DNA of 64,000 bases, taken from NCBI GenBank assembly GCA_023055425.1, contig JALGPY010000001.1, positions 33,903,001 through 33,967,000 on the forward strand. Direction: 5' to 3'. Source of the DNA: Linanthus parryae. Its lineage: Eukaryota; Streptophyta; Magnoliopsida; Ericales; Polemoniaceae. The notes beneath the pieces are model-generated. The model was not told the DNA's origin. It was given only the letters and a program-made list of their open reading frames with translations, and searched no databases. Below are positions 1-11,500 of this stretch, piece by piece (position 1 is the first letter of the stretch; each line of letters opens with the position of its first letter). Made by a program: the position numbers and the translations under genes.

Positions 1-635
1 AAATTATTTTGGCGCAGGACCTATTCATTGACGCCACTGACACTCCGGCAATGACAATTGAGTGGGTATTATCCGAGCTGATCAGACACCCTAGAGTGAT
101 GGAGAAAGCTGTTGCTGAGGTGAAGAATGCATTTAAGGGAAAGAAGACGGTTCAGCAGGTTGATATTCAGGGATTGAAGTATATGAAATTGGTGATAAAA
201 GAAACACTTAGACTACACCCTCCAGCTCCTCTATTGCTCCCAAAACTATCTAGAGAAGAATGTGAGATCGACGGATATTTAATACCTGCAAAAACGCAAC
301 TCATTGTCAACGTTTGGGCGCTGGGAAGAGATCCTGAGCACTGGGATGACCCCGAGATGTTTATACCGGAGAGATTTGAGGGAACTTCAGTGGACTTCAT
401 GGGAAACAATCATCACTATCTTCCATTTGGTGCAGGAAGAAGGATGTGTCCTGCAATGCCATACGGCTTAGCTGTTGTGGAGACGGCTTTAGCTCACTTA
501 CTTTACCATTTCAGCTTTAGACTACCGGATGGGTTGAATCCGGTGGAATTAGACATGACTGGGACTCGTGGCACTGCGTATAAGAAAAGCAAAGACTTAT
601 ACGTAGTTGCTACGCCTCACTCAGAAAAATACTGA
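1..635 (+). CDS. Cytochrome P450, CYP71 clan, 3' part (5' end outside window)
   Basis: This is the C-terminal ~210 residues of a plant microsomal, heme-thiolate mono-oxygenase; the open frame continues past the left edge. In order there are an I-helix region (bases 30-47, D-A-T-D-T-P), the K-helix ExxR motif (ETLR, 201-212), the PERF motif (366-377) and the heme loop F-G-A-G-R-R-M-C, with the ligand cysteine at 447-449. The stop is TGA at 633-635. Sequence around TIEW, the ETLRLHPP region and the long heme loop fits CYP71-clan enzymes (CYP71/CYP93-like); the substrate cannot be inferred. The I-helix departs from the usual A/G-G-x-D-T-T/S: the first position is Asp, the Gly is Ala, and Pro follows the conserved Thr. 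The residue two after the heme Cys is Ala rather than Gly. It could be an expressed divergent paralogue or a decaying copy; no frameshift is visible in this part. Confidence 0.9.
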   Translation, partial: IILAQDLFIDATDTPAMTIEWVLSELIRHPRVMEKAVAEVKNAFKGKKTVQQVDIQGLKYMKLVIKETLRLHPPAPLLLPKLSREECEIDGYLIPAKTQLIVNVWALGRDPEHWDDPEMFIPERFEGTSVDFMGNNHHYLPFGAGRRMCPAMPYGLAVVETALAHLLYHFSFRLPDGLNPVELDMTGTRGTAYKKSKDLYVVATPHSEKY

Positions 636-2599
636 ATCAAGCTAAGATCTCCAGGGGCTCTTTCCGCAGGATTGGGGTGTGTGTGTGTGAGTCCATAATA
701 CTAACATTTTTTTGATCTGTTTATCTTTGTATCTCCATTTTGGATTACTCTCTTGCGAGATTCTCTTTAATTTGCAGTTCTACTTGGTGCATGTTTGAGA
801 ACCCTCTTTTTAAGAGTTTTGATTAAAATCACACTGGTGTTTGTTTTCATTTTGTTGGTTGATTAAATCCGCAGAGTAATGTTTTCATTTTTCTTTAGAT
901 TGTTGTATTTGAATTGATCACGAACTAGAGGAAGGGGAAAAAAGAAAAGCTTGGGGAAAAAATTGGACCAAATCAAGAGAATATATTTTATTTTTAGTAA
1001 AATGCTTGCTTAAATTTATTGGGCCTGAATACCTAAACAATTTGCCAATATATGATCAGGCCGAAGTGAAGGATGTCCAATACAAATTTGGATCCAAGCC
1101 CATCTTAAAACATGTGTGCCATTTCATTTGCGCTCCTCCGGGCAAAGCAGAACGCCGCGTCTATACGATTTCCGAGAAGGTGGTACACTCATCCTCGTGC
1201 ATCGAGCTCTCCAGCCTGTTGACCCATCATCGATACCATCAATGAACTTCTCTCTCTCTGATTACTGAAAGACAATCACATTCAACTATGATGTTCTTCA
1301 GCCCCATCTCTACAACTAGTTTGATAGCGAGCTTCACTCCAGTGACTTTGACTTCTTGCTGATCATCAATTGGTATTTTTTGCGCTTTCTCGACAACGAA
1401 GATATCCGATTCATCTTGAATCGTGATTTCTGCTGCCACAATTTTTTTTGAGGAATTTCAGGCTGCATCTGTGTTGCGGGGAACTAGAGTAGCATATGGG
1501 GCTTTGTCTATGGTTCTTAGCCGCATCTTCACATGGACATTTAACCCTCTTTTGACTGAATTTGTTCTAACGGAGAGATCTCGGTTAACAGCTCGCCAAA
1601 TGGGATATAAGAATTTATTCAAATTTTCAAAAAATAGTTCACCATGGGTTCAAACCTAATTACAGAAAATAATATGGTAAAAATTGTAATTGTATGATTA
1701 TTTACATGGGTGGGTAGACTCGACTTGTGACCCGTGACTTGCCTGGATCACGTTTTACTTCAAATATTCATTTTTTTACGTACGCATGAATTTTCACCTA
1801 TAAAAAGTTGAACTTTTTAAATCTTTGTTGATTAAATGCTATATTTGTCTTTACGTATATAAAATTATTTCAATGCAACAAGCTTTAAATTTAATTTTTT
1901 AAGAATGAAGCTCCATTTATTTATTTATTTATTTATTGTTTAATATTTCTTCCTTTAATTGAGCAACTTATTTGAAGTAAGGGTGTAACTAAAATTTGTT
2001 AAGCTTAATTTGTATATACGGTCTCTTAAATAAGTTTCTCAAAAAATGAAAAAAAAAACTTGCTTATAATCTTAATCAGTATGGTCTGTTTGATATTTAC
2101 AACAGTCATCAGAGTAGTTGATTGGATATTGGTCGTTTTAGTTTATCTCTTAATCTTGTGATAATTTCAATGGTTCACCAGTATTGGAAGTGGCCGACTA
2201 AATACTCCAATTTTTTGTGCACTGAAAGATAAAAAACCTAACAAAGCTACGTTATTTTCGCAATGAGTGAGTCTACGGGTTTAGTGCGGATTTATTAGCC
2301 GCCGGGTTTTCGAACGGGTCAACCCGACTGTCCATATGAACTCGTGGGTCAGTCCGCAGATTTGACAACCTTTACTCACGTGACAAAAGTCAAGGGGAAG
2401 AGAAGAATCAGCAGACGGGTCTTCTAGACCAGACTAGACCAGGACTCACCGAGACCTTCTTTCAAACACTGAAGCCAACAACGTCTCTCTTTCTCTCTGT
2501 CGCAAAACTTCGTCACCGTCGGTAACAAAATTGAGCAGAAACCAGAATCTATCCTCACCACTACTTCACCATCTTTATTTTCGCAGAATCGGTCTTGAT
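636..2599. other. Intergenic region between the P450 and AAR2
   Basis: No convincing gene is seen. There is an AT-rich stretch with a short (TTTA)n tract near 1916-1937. The last ~120 bases before the AAR2 start are CT-rich (about 2475-2505), as plant promoters and 5' UTRs often are. A possible RNase H-like remnant on the minus strand is listed separately. Confidence 0.5.
1240..1439 (-). pseudogene. Possible fragment of a LINE-type RNase H-like domain
   Basis: The minus-strand frame contains GVKLAIKLVVEMGLKN followed by IIVECDCLSVI. This resembles the middle of the RNase H-like domain at the C-terminus of plant L1-like LINE ORF2 proteins, a helix followed by an I-V-E-x-D-x-L strand. The catalytic start of the domain is not seen and the frame is short, so this is at best a small relic. 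The resemblance is by eye only. Confidence 0.35.
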
Positions 2600-5500
2600 A
2601 TGGATCCAGACGAAGCGTTAGGGTTAGTAAAGGAAGGCGCTTCTCTGCTCCTGCTTGACGTCCCGCAGTACACCCTCGTCGGAATCGACACGCAGCTCTT
2701 CTCCGTCGGACCTTCTTTCAAGGGCATCAAGATGGTCCCTCCTGGTCTCCACTTCCTCTATTACAGCTCTTCCAACAGGTAGGTTCATTTACTTTTCAAT
2801 TTTTTTAATTTGTGTGCAAACCAAGCCTTTAAATGATTCATTTTCGTGAAATTGGCTTCTTTGTTGTTGTTGCAGAGAAGGGGTCGAATTCTCTCCTGTA
2901 ATCGGGTTTTTCGTCGACCTGAGTCCTTCTGAGGTATGAGAATAACTGCTTTCTTCTTGTTTTAAGGTGGAATAGATTGCTTTGATGATTATAGAGCACT
3001 ACTTTTGAGTCTCCTATAACTAGCTATTCCTGTTAACTTCCAATGTTGATGGAGAATGGTACTTCTTGTTAAAACAATGCTTGAACATAAAACTTATTGT
3101 AGTTTTAAAGAACTGAACAAGGATTTGTCATATGAATGTTAGGCATTGGCCTTTATGTTTTACTATGCTTTTGAAGGGTCTATTCTATTCCTTCATGTTA
3201 AGATCCTAGGTGGAGCCGTCAAAAGCAGCCCAGCCCATATGCCCGCCCGTGCCCGTAGCTTTTAAATGGTTTGAAACCAGCCCGTTAAATAACTGGGTGA
3301 ATATTGCCCACTCCATTTTAACCCGTACTTAAACAGGAGGGCATGAGTTGATTATTGGGGGTCCTGCGTGGTGGGTTCTTGATGAAGGATGCCGCTTTTA
3401 ATGGTGCTTGGGTTTCACTGGTGGAGGTGCGGTGATGGTTGCGATGTTGGAGAAGAATTGCGATGGCTTTGGCGGTCGGAGTTTGAAAAGGGAAGCAATG
3501 GTGGCGGCTGCTGGATTTGCGTCGGGGGTTGCAAAGACTGGGACGGGCAGGGTGAGAAATGAGGATAATAATTATTTTGGGCCAGATTTATAAATTTCAT
3601 CAAATGTTTTTTTACAAGAAAACAGGTTAAACGGCCGGGTTAGAGTTAACCCGGACCCATTTTAACCTGCCCATTCAAGCAATTGATGTTACGCGGGTTG
3701 GGCAGGTTAGCCCATTTACAAATGTGCCCGTTTGACAGCTCTAATCATAGGTTCTTTTATAATAGAACTGTGTTTGGCTGTAAATTACAATGAAGAAGCA
3801 ATGTCCTATGACGATATATGATCAAATCCTCTCGAGGTTTCAAGCTCGGAGACTTGTTCATTGGGTTTGGTTTTACGGTGAAAAACTATATCTCCTGGTT
3901 TTGATAATGGTTTTATTGGGAAAATCTTTTCTACAGATGATCACCCACTTTGATGTATGGGACAGGCTGTTGGCGGTTAGGAAAAAAATAATAGAAAAAT
4001 AAGTGTATCAGTATTCAGTAATGAGAATGCTAAGGTGGATGAGTGGGTTACTAGGAAAGATGGGATATGCAACGACACAATTAGAAAGAATATAGACATT
4101 GCACCTGTACAACACGAAATGGGTGAGAGTAATTTTAAGTGGTTTGGTGATGTGTATCGTAAGGCGAGGATGCCCGACTAGAAGAAGTGATGCCGTTCAG
4201 ATCGAGGGTTGTAGACGATGGAGAGGGAGACCAAAAAAAACCTGGTTGGAGACAGTAGCCACGACTTAGTCAAATTAAACCCAAGGGAGGATATGATTTT
4301 GGCAGGCACCAATGGTTGAGAATATGATCACCCACTTACCTCATGGTACTTCTTGTTAGAGCAATGCTTGAACTTAAAACATATTGTAGTGTAGTTTTGA
4401 AGAACTGAACAAGGATTTGTCATATGAATGTTAGGCATTGGCATTTGTGTTTTTACTAGGCTGTTGAAGGGTCTATTCTATTCCTTCATGTTAAGACCCT
4501 AGGTTCTTATATAATAGAACTGTGTTTGTCTGTAAATTACAATGGAAGAAGCAATGTCCTGTGACAATATATGATCAAATCCTCTCGAGGTTTCAGGCTC
4601 GGAGACACTTTGGAGTCTTATTTCCTTCTTTGTCCAAACTGCCCACCCTAACTTTGAACTGGTTATTACACTTGTTGATTGGCTTTGCTTTTACGATGAA
4701 AACATAGATCTCCTGGTTTTGATAATGGTTTTATTAGGAAAATCTTTCGTACAGATGATCACCTGCTTTGATGTATGGGACAGGCTGTTGGCGATTAGGA
4801 AAAAAAATAATAGAAAAATAAGTGTATCAGTATTCAGTAATGAGAATGCTATGGTGGATGAGTGGGTTACTAGGAAAGATGGGATATGTAACGACACAAC
4901 TAGAAAGAATATAGACATTGCACCTATAGAACACGAAATGAGTCAGAGTAATTTTAAGTGGTTTGGTGATGTGTATCGTAAGGCGTGGATGCCCGACTAG
5001 GAGAAATGATGACGTTCAGATCGAGGGTTGTAGACGATGGAGCGGGAGACAAAAAAACCTGGTTGGAGACAGTAAACCACGGCTTAGTCAAATTACACCC
5101 ACGGGAGGATATGAGTTTGGACAGGCACCAATGGAGACGCTTGATCCATGTAGCCGAACCCCGTTAAAATGGGAAAAAGGCTCGTTGAGTTGAGTTAAGT
5201 TGAGAATATGATCACCCACTTACCTCATATGACTTCAAGGTTTTCATTGAAAACTGTTGAATTTTGACATCCCATGGTAATTAGTATGGGTGGTCAGAGA
5301 GTTGTGCTTTCGATTTGGTTAATTTTCTCGCAAAATAGATTTACAAGTCTCTAGTAATTCAGAACACCACTCGACTGTATCTTTTTCGGGGTTGTCTAGA
5401 GCATTTTGTGCCGAAGCACTCAGGTGCCTTCTTATGAATACTCGGACACAACAACAGAAATCGTAAACAATAGACACAAATAAATGTATATGATGTGCTA

Positions 5501-8500
5501 TATAATTAGACTCAAAACAGTAATACAATCAGTGAACAGAATTTCATTTATAGTTGGTACAAAAAGTTAAGCTTATCGCGAAGTGAAGTAGATAGACAGA
5601 CATATATCTTCAAAAACATGTCTTATAACTCACTTCGAATAGAAATAAAAAAAAGAAAAATAAACATGGCATGAGACAAGGTTGTATTCTGTACGAGGAA
5701 AGAAGAAGAAAGTAGTTGTATGACGTCACTCCATTAAAACAAGTCCTTATCTTTCTGTGTTATTTTATTTATTATTGTCACTTGAGCTCAATTTTTTTAT
5801 TTCTGAATATGGGGCTGTGTATTATGGTTACTCCACTAAAACAAGCTTATTTCTCTAGGTATTTCAAATAATTGTTTTTGTATTTAGGTAAATACAAGTA
5901 AAGAGTATGGGCAGAATGGTCATTTGGTTGTTCAGTAGAAAAAAGTCCACAAACTTGGTGAAACCCACTTTTATTTCCAAATTCAATTTTAAACTATGAA
6001 GCCAAAATTCAGAATCCACCAGCTGGCACAAAAATATCCACACCAAAGTCAACCAATATCTTATATAGATTGGAGAAGATTTAGAGAGACTTATGGGAGA
6101 GGCAATACGTCGGAGGACGATTTGTTGAGAGGAGAGAAAGGATGTTTATTAATTAGGAAACAAATCTTGTTTAGTAAGATTCTTTTGTTGGTGTTTGTGG
6201 TAATAATATGGAGCTTTGATGGCCATGAAAGGAGGGAGTGAGTTGAGCTCAGTTTGGAGAGTGGAGAGGATTGGTGGGTAGAGATACATAGACTAACACT
6301 TATGAATGTAATATATTGAGTGAGGAATGCAGTGAAAGGTATGGGCGTGGTAGAGGGTTGTAACGTGTATGGCCTTTCTAAGAACATCACCTTGTTGAAA
6401 GGGTTATTAGGTTATGAGGAATTTGATGTCTGATTTTTTTTTTCTTTATTTCTTCTTTTAAAAATATCAGAGACTGGTTGCGAGTTGATGTGGAGGGTGT
6501 TTGTTAATCATTATTATTCTTGGCTCTGTCTACCTGTCGATGGTGATTTGTTACTTTAATTTGGAAGGACTCATTGAAGTGTGGGCTATCTTCATTTGGT
6601 TCCATGTGAGAAATGACCCTTTATGATTGATGAGCTGGTTCTTTGTCATCTGTTCTGTTTTTCTTGAAGGCTTTAGCAGGAGTTAGGGTGGGGAATGAAG
6701 ATAGGAAATGAAACGGTAATTTTATATATGCTCATGAGCATGCTAATGGAACAGTAACTCAAAATGAAAACTTGTTAATTTGATTTCACGAAGACCACTC
6801 CTCTTAGACAATTAGTTACCATGCTAAAATGTGTTATTTCTTGACCTATCAAATTGCATGACTGATCTATCTCCTATATTGTCTCAATGTAACAGGTAAT
6901 TGTTCGTAAATGGAATCAACTGGAGGAAAGACTAGTCAGAATTTCTGAGGATGAGGTTCGTAGCCTTGCACTTTCGAAGAAATTACTGAAAGCTTCTCTA
7001 AATATATGTTGGCCAGTCTCGAATAGTCTTTCAGATGCGTTTTTGAACTTCTACTTTTGATGCTAAAACTTGAAGAACTAGTTGTAGTTAAGGAGGACAA
7101 CAGTGAGTCTATGATTTCCTGATTATGTTTGAGCAATATTACAATAGGTTTTATCCCAGTGTTATTATTTGGTATATTTCTGGCCCGAAGTACGGATGGT
7201 TCTTTGATCAAAGCCGATAGGATATTCGCGAGACCTATCATTGCGGAGTGTGTCCATTCAATGGACAGTATGGATCATAATGTGTGTAGTCTGTGAGATT
7301 TGATCGGATTCGTTTCGAATTTCTTACTTCTTAGATCCTATAAATGCCCATATATTTTGTAGCACAAACGGCGCTAAACCCTATACACACTTTACACACT
7401 GTAACACAAAACCTCCAGCAATTCTAATTTACCAGAAAACCACCTACACTTTACTAACTGTTACCAATAGCTGTACTTAACTAACGGTGTATTTAAAATA
7501 TGATGGAATTGGGGGCATAATTGTCTTCTCCAACCCACAAGTCCACAACCATATACCTCCTCACTCCCTTGTCACTCCCCTCCCCTCCCCGACTGCCAAA
7601 AATCACAAACCCACCACCACAGCCTCCGCCAACAATCTGTGCAGCTGCCGCCACCACATCAACCAAACCCTGTTCAATTTGAGAGAGAAATTGGAAGTGA
7701 ATAGAAAACATTGGACCACCACAATTTCTCCTCCACCAATTATTCCAGCGGTTTTAACCAACACTGAATATACTCCGCGCTTCTCTTCTCAAAAAAATCG
7801 ACCAAACCCAACTAAATTCGATTCCATGTCTCCACCCATAACACCCACTACTCGAACTCAAACCAATCAATTCTACCGACGACCCATAACTGCAACGGAA
7901 AACGCAAACCCATTGGTCTGACCTTCACCGATTCGGACCTCCAATCGATGAACACCAACTGATTCGGACAAAACAATCAAGAAATCAGTCAACACCAAGC
8001 CACAATCCAGCCTTAAATCGACCCTGAGATCTCACTTCTGCCATCATATTCAATCGGGTAGATCCATAGATAGAGCAAATTGGGTTTTCGGTTGTGAGGC
8101 CGAGAGTTTAGGTCCGGGATGTGTTTCTGGGTTCCAAAACACAGAGAGATCGATAGAAAACTCACTGTGTTTGACAGAGAAGTAGAGATACAATAGAGAG
8201 TGAGAGAGATGGATATATCCGAGAAAATCTTGTGGTGGGTTTTAGAAATGGAGGGGAAAAAGAGAGGAGGGAGAGATTGTTGACTGAGGCTGTGGTGGTG
8301 GGTTCATGGTTTTTGGAGGGGAGGGGAAGAGAGAGACAAGGAGTGGATGGTTGCGTGGATGGTTGTGGAGCTGTGGCATTGGGTGGGTGGGGAAAGACAA
8401 TTATGCCCCCAATTCCGTTACATTTTAATCACACCATTAATTAAGTATGGCTATTGGTAACAACTAGTAAAGTGTAGGTGTTTTTTCTTGTAAATAGAAA

Positions 8501-11500
8501 TTGCTAGAGGTTTTGTGTTCGGAAATTTTCGTATTGTAGATAGTGCTTGTAGTGCAATCACAGTTTACTGTCAGTATTTGGCAGACGTGTTATCATTTTA
8601 CATATAGGCATATTGGTTATACAACTTCTAACTCTGTTTCCCTTCTTTCGGATGCTTCAGAGGAATAATCTATTGAACTTCAATTTAGCTGCTTATTATG
8701 CATGTCCGGAGTATCTTTGATTCTCATAGCATTCTTCATTTACCAGTGGGTACAAATGTTTTTAATTCATGCTCTGTTGTTTATTGAAGGAAGAGAGATA
8801 CTCCCAAGCTGTGAAGAATTTGGAGTTCGACAAGCAACTTGGTCCCTATACATTAAGCCAGTATGGTGATTGGAAGCGGTTGTCCAACTATATCTCAAAG
8901 GGTACTATTGAACGCATTGGTGAGCACTGTTTTATTCACTGTGGGGAGGTTGATATTTTTTCTGCTTTCTTGGCTTGTAGGTTACTCCTTATCCCTTTTC
9001 TTCCTGCTTCAGTTAACTGATCTTTGGAAGCACGTTTCCTAAATTAAATTCACTTTGCTTTCCTATGTTAGGGTTTTGTAGGCTCCGGATCTTAAAAGGA
9101 CAGCTCTTTTTTTTTTTTTTTTTTGCAAAATAATGTTACCCTGGCATTAAAACAACTATTTTAATGATTTTGTTGGCAAATTCTTTATCATCTAGAGTTG
9201 GTGCAAGGAGACTTTTCCAATCTGTTAAGATTTCCGTCTTGTCAGATAAAACACTGTACTGCCGTTCTGCTTTAATGACCCTTTGCTGATATTGTTAAAT
9301 TCCTATATAATTTATTATTAACAGGCATTTATTCTTTACAGAACCTATTGGAGGGGAAATAACAGTAGCATATGAATCCACCGTAGTTGGTACTGTTCCC
9401 AAAACATCTGCAGAAAAAGCCTTGGTGGAGCAATTAAAGAACAGTAATTTCTCAAGGGCTATTGATAATCCAGAAAGGAGAGGTTGTTATTACACATCGA
9501 TTCCCCGTGTTATTAAACATAGGGGTGTTCACGGGGAGGAGCTTAGCTCTTTGAATCTTGACAAGGTAAAGATGTGTGAATAGATGTGTGCGTGTCCATT
9601 CACAAATTTTCTCAAAAACTCTTAAATTGTTGTTGATCGCCAATCTGTTCTCAGACTCAGTTGTTGGAGAGCTTAATAATGAAAGACTATGGAGGTTCTG
9701 AAGACTTGATTCTTGGCGAGCTGCAATTCGCATTTATTGCTTTCCTGGTAGGCATCAAGCTTCCCACCACCCACAACCAAAACGACACACACAAAGTGTT
9801 CTCCCATAAATCTGTTCCATATTGTTCTTCTATTCTTTTTTACATCTGCAGTCAATTTAATCATTTTCGAGAACCAGTGATATTAGATTCAAATGACATC
9901 TGTGATTTTGCAGATGGGCCAATCTCTAGATGGATTCCTACAGTGGAAGTCATTAGTTAGTCTTTTTCTGGGTTGTACGGACGCTGTAAGTATTTGGTTT
10001 CATCCCAACTGTTAAGTTGTAAGATTTCATTTATTTTTGATTCAGTTCAGTTTGAAATTTAATTTTTTATTGGTATTGCAGTTTTTCTTTCAGTTTGTGT
10101 CTTAAGAATATTTTGTATGGTCTTTTGGTTGGAGTTTTGGTAGACTAGAATGAATTTCCGGGACAAGGGAAACAAAGTTGACTACAATAATTGCTTAAGA
10201 GTCTGCACTTAGACTGCCCAACCCAACCCAACCCAACCCAACCCAACCCAACCCAAATCGATTCATTTGACAGTTTGTCATTAGTTTGTATTGGTTGTGG
10301 TTTGAAAAAATACAAAACCGTTGAGGTAGTTTGATTACAGGATTTTCTTAATAACCCAACCCAACCCGACCCAACCGGAATATGTACTAGTTATATATCT
10401 GTATATTTTAAAGTATACATGCATATGTGTATCATATATTTTGAGATTGTGATTTCTCTTATACTGGTTCATGAAATATCTAAATCATATTCCATTTAAG
10501 AGTATAATCAGTTACAGTGCATATAAAAATGTCCTCAAACACTCTGTTGCATTCAATTGTTTGATTTGTAGTAATTCAGATTGCAAACCAAATTTATGTG
10601 GAAACATGGGTCACCTAAAAGTCTAAAACACCGCTTATAGTGAAAGAGCAGTCCACACTCCACCAGATAAGCTAAGCTTAACAGTCGTTATTCTGCCAGT
10701 TAGTCTGATGGGTGACTTTTACAAACAAAGTAAAGAACATATTCTCCTTTTTTCTATAAAGAATGATTGAAATTCTTCAACCCCCATTGACTTATGACTT
10801 TTAGAGTCAGAGTTTGTGAACCTTTCTTCACTTGTAGTAAGCATGCAAACTTTAAAGTCCTTCACTCCACACTGATGACGTTAGTTTGTATCTCTTAAAT
10901 TATGTCACTGTCAAGCTTGCACTCCTATGAAGAGTTTGTGTCTCTAAGATTATGGCAAGTATATAATATTTATAGGCTCTATCATGCCATGCCGCTCTTG
11001 AAAGCAATTCTTCCGACTTAGACACTTTCCAGCTCCCGTTTTTGCTCCCACTCCCGCTCCAAGCGGGCTTGGTGGAATCTACTTACAGTAGTTCCATTTT
11101 AGCCCCATTACTACTTGCGATACTCTCTTTCTCTGAAACAAATTCATATGCCATCCAGAGCTCAGTCATTGAGGAATTCCTGTTACATCTTTTAAGTTGT
11201 TGAGGCTAACATTTTTGGCCCTATCTGGTTATCTTTTTTATCTCACTTGTGCAAGAAAAGGAAAGTAGTTTTGGTAACAAATGATAACTATGAATTATGG
11301 AGTTCAAACCAGAAATGAATACTGCAATTCTGAATTAGAATCAGAAGTCTTATACTCCCAAAATCCCGCTTCTAATTACTTAATACCCAGTTTCATAGTA
11401 ATTAAACTTGACAACTTAGTACTCACTCCGTCCCATAATAACTGTTCACTTTTCTATTTTGGGTTGTCCCAAAATTATTGTCCACTTTCCCTTTTAATGT

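Larger units (their letters stand above)
3057..4343 (+). repeat. Tandem duplication, copy 1 (interrupted by a hAT-like element)
   Basis: This is the first of two adjacent copies in AAR2 intron 2. Both begin at GGTACTTCTTGTTA and end at GATCACCCACTTACCTCAT. Copy 1 carries a 533-bp element that copy 2 lacks, and it also lacks two stretches present in copy 2, one after the GCTCGGAGAC position and one near the end. Its 3' half contains a decayed LINE reverse-transcriptase tail. Confidence 0.85.

Noticed and set aside
1006..1245. 79-aa open frame downstream of the P450
   Set aside because: No domain, no matching exons, and composition like the surrounding non-coding DNA.
5996..6390. Short overlapping open frames on both strands in AAR2 intron 2
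   Set aside because: Neither strand shows a known domain and there are no splice-compatible partner exons.
7487..7921. 144-aa open frame rich in Pro/Thr/Asn
   Set aside because: It lies within the arms and interior of a long-TIR element in an AAR2 intron, and its composition follows the CCA/CAC repeats. There is no recognisable domain.
10218..10375. CCAACCC runs as interstitial telomere repeat
   Set aside because: The plant telomere unit is CCCTAAA; this is (CCAAC)n, an ordinary microsatellite.
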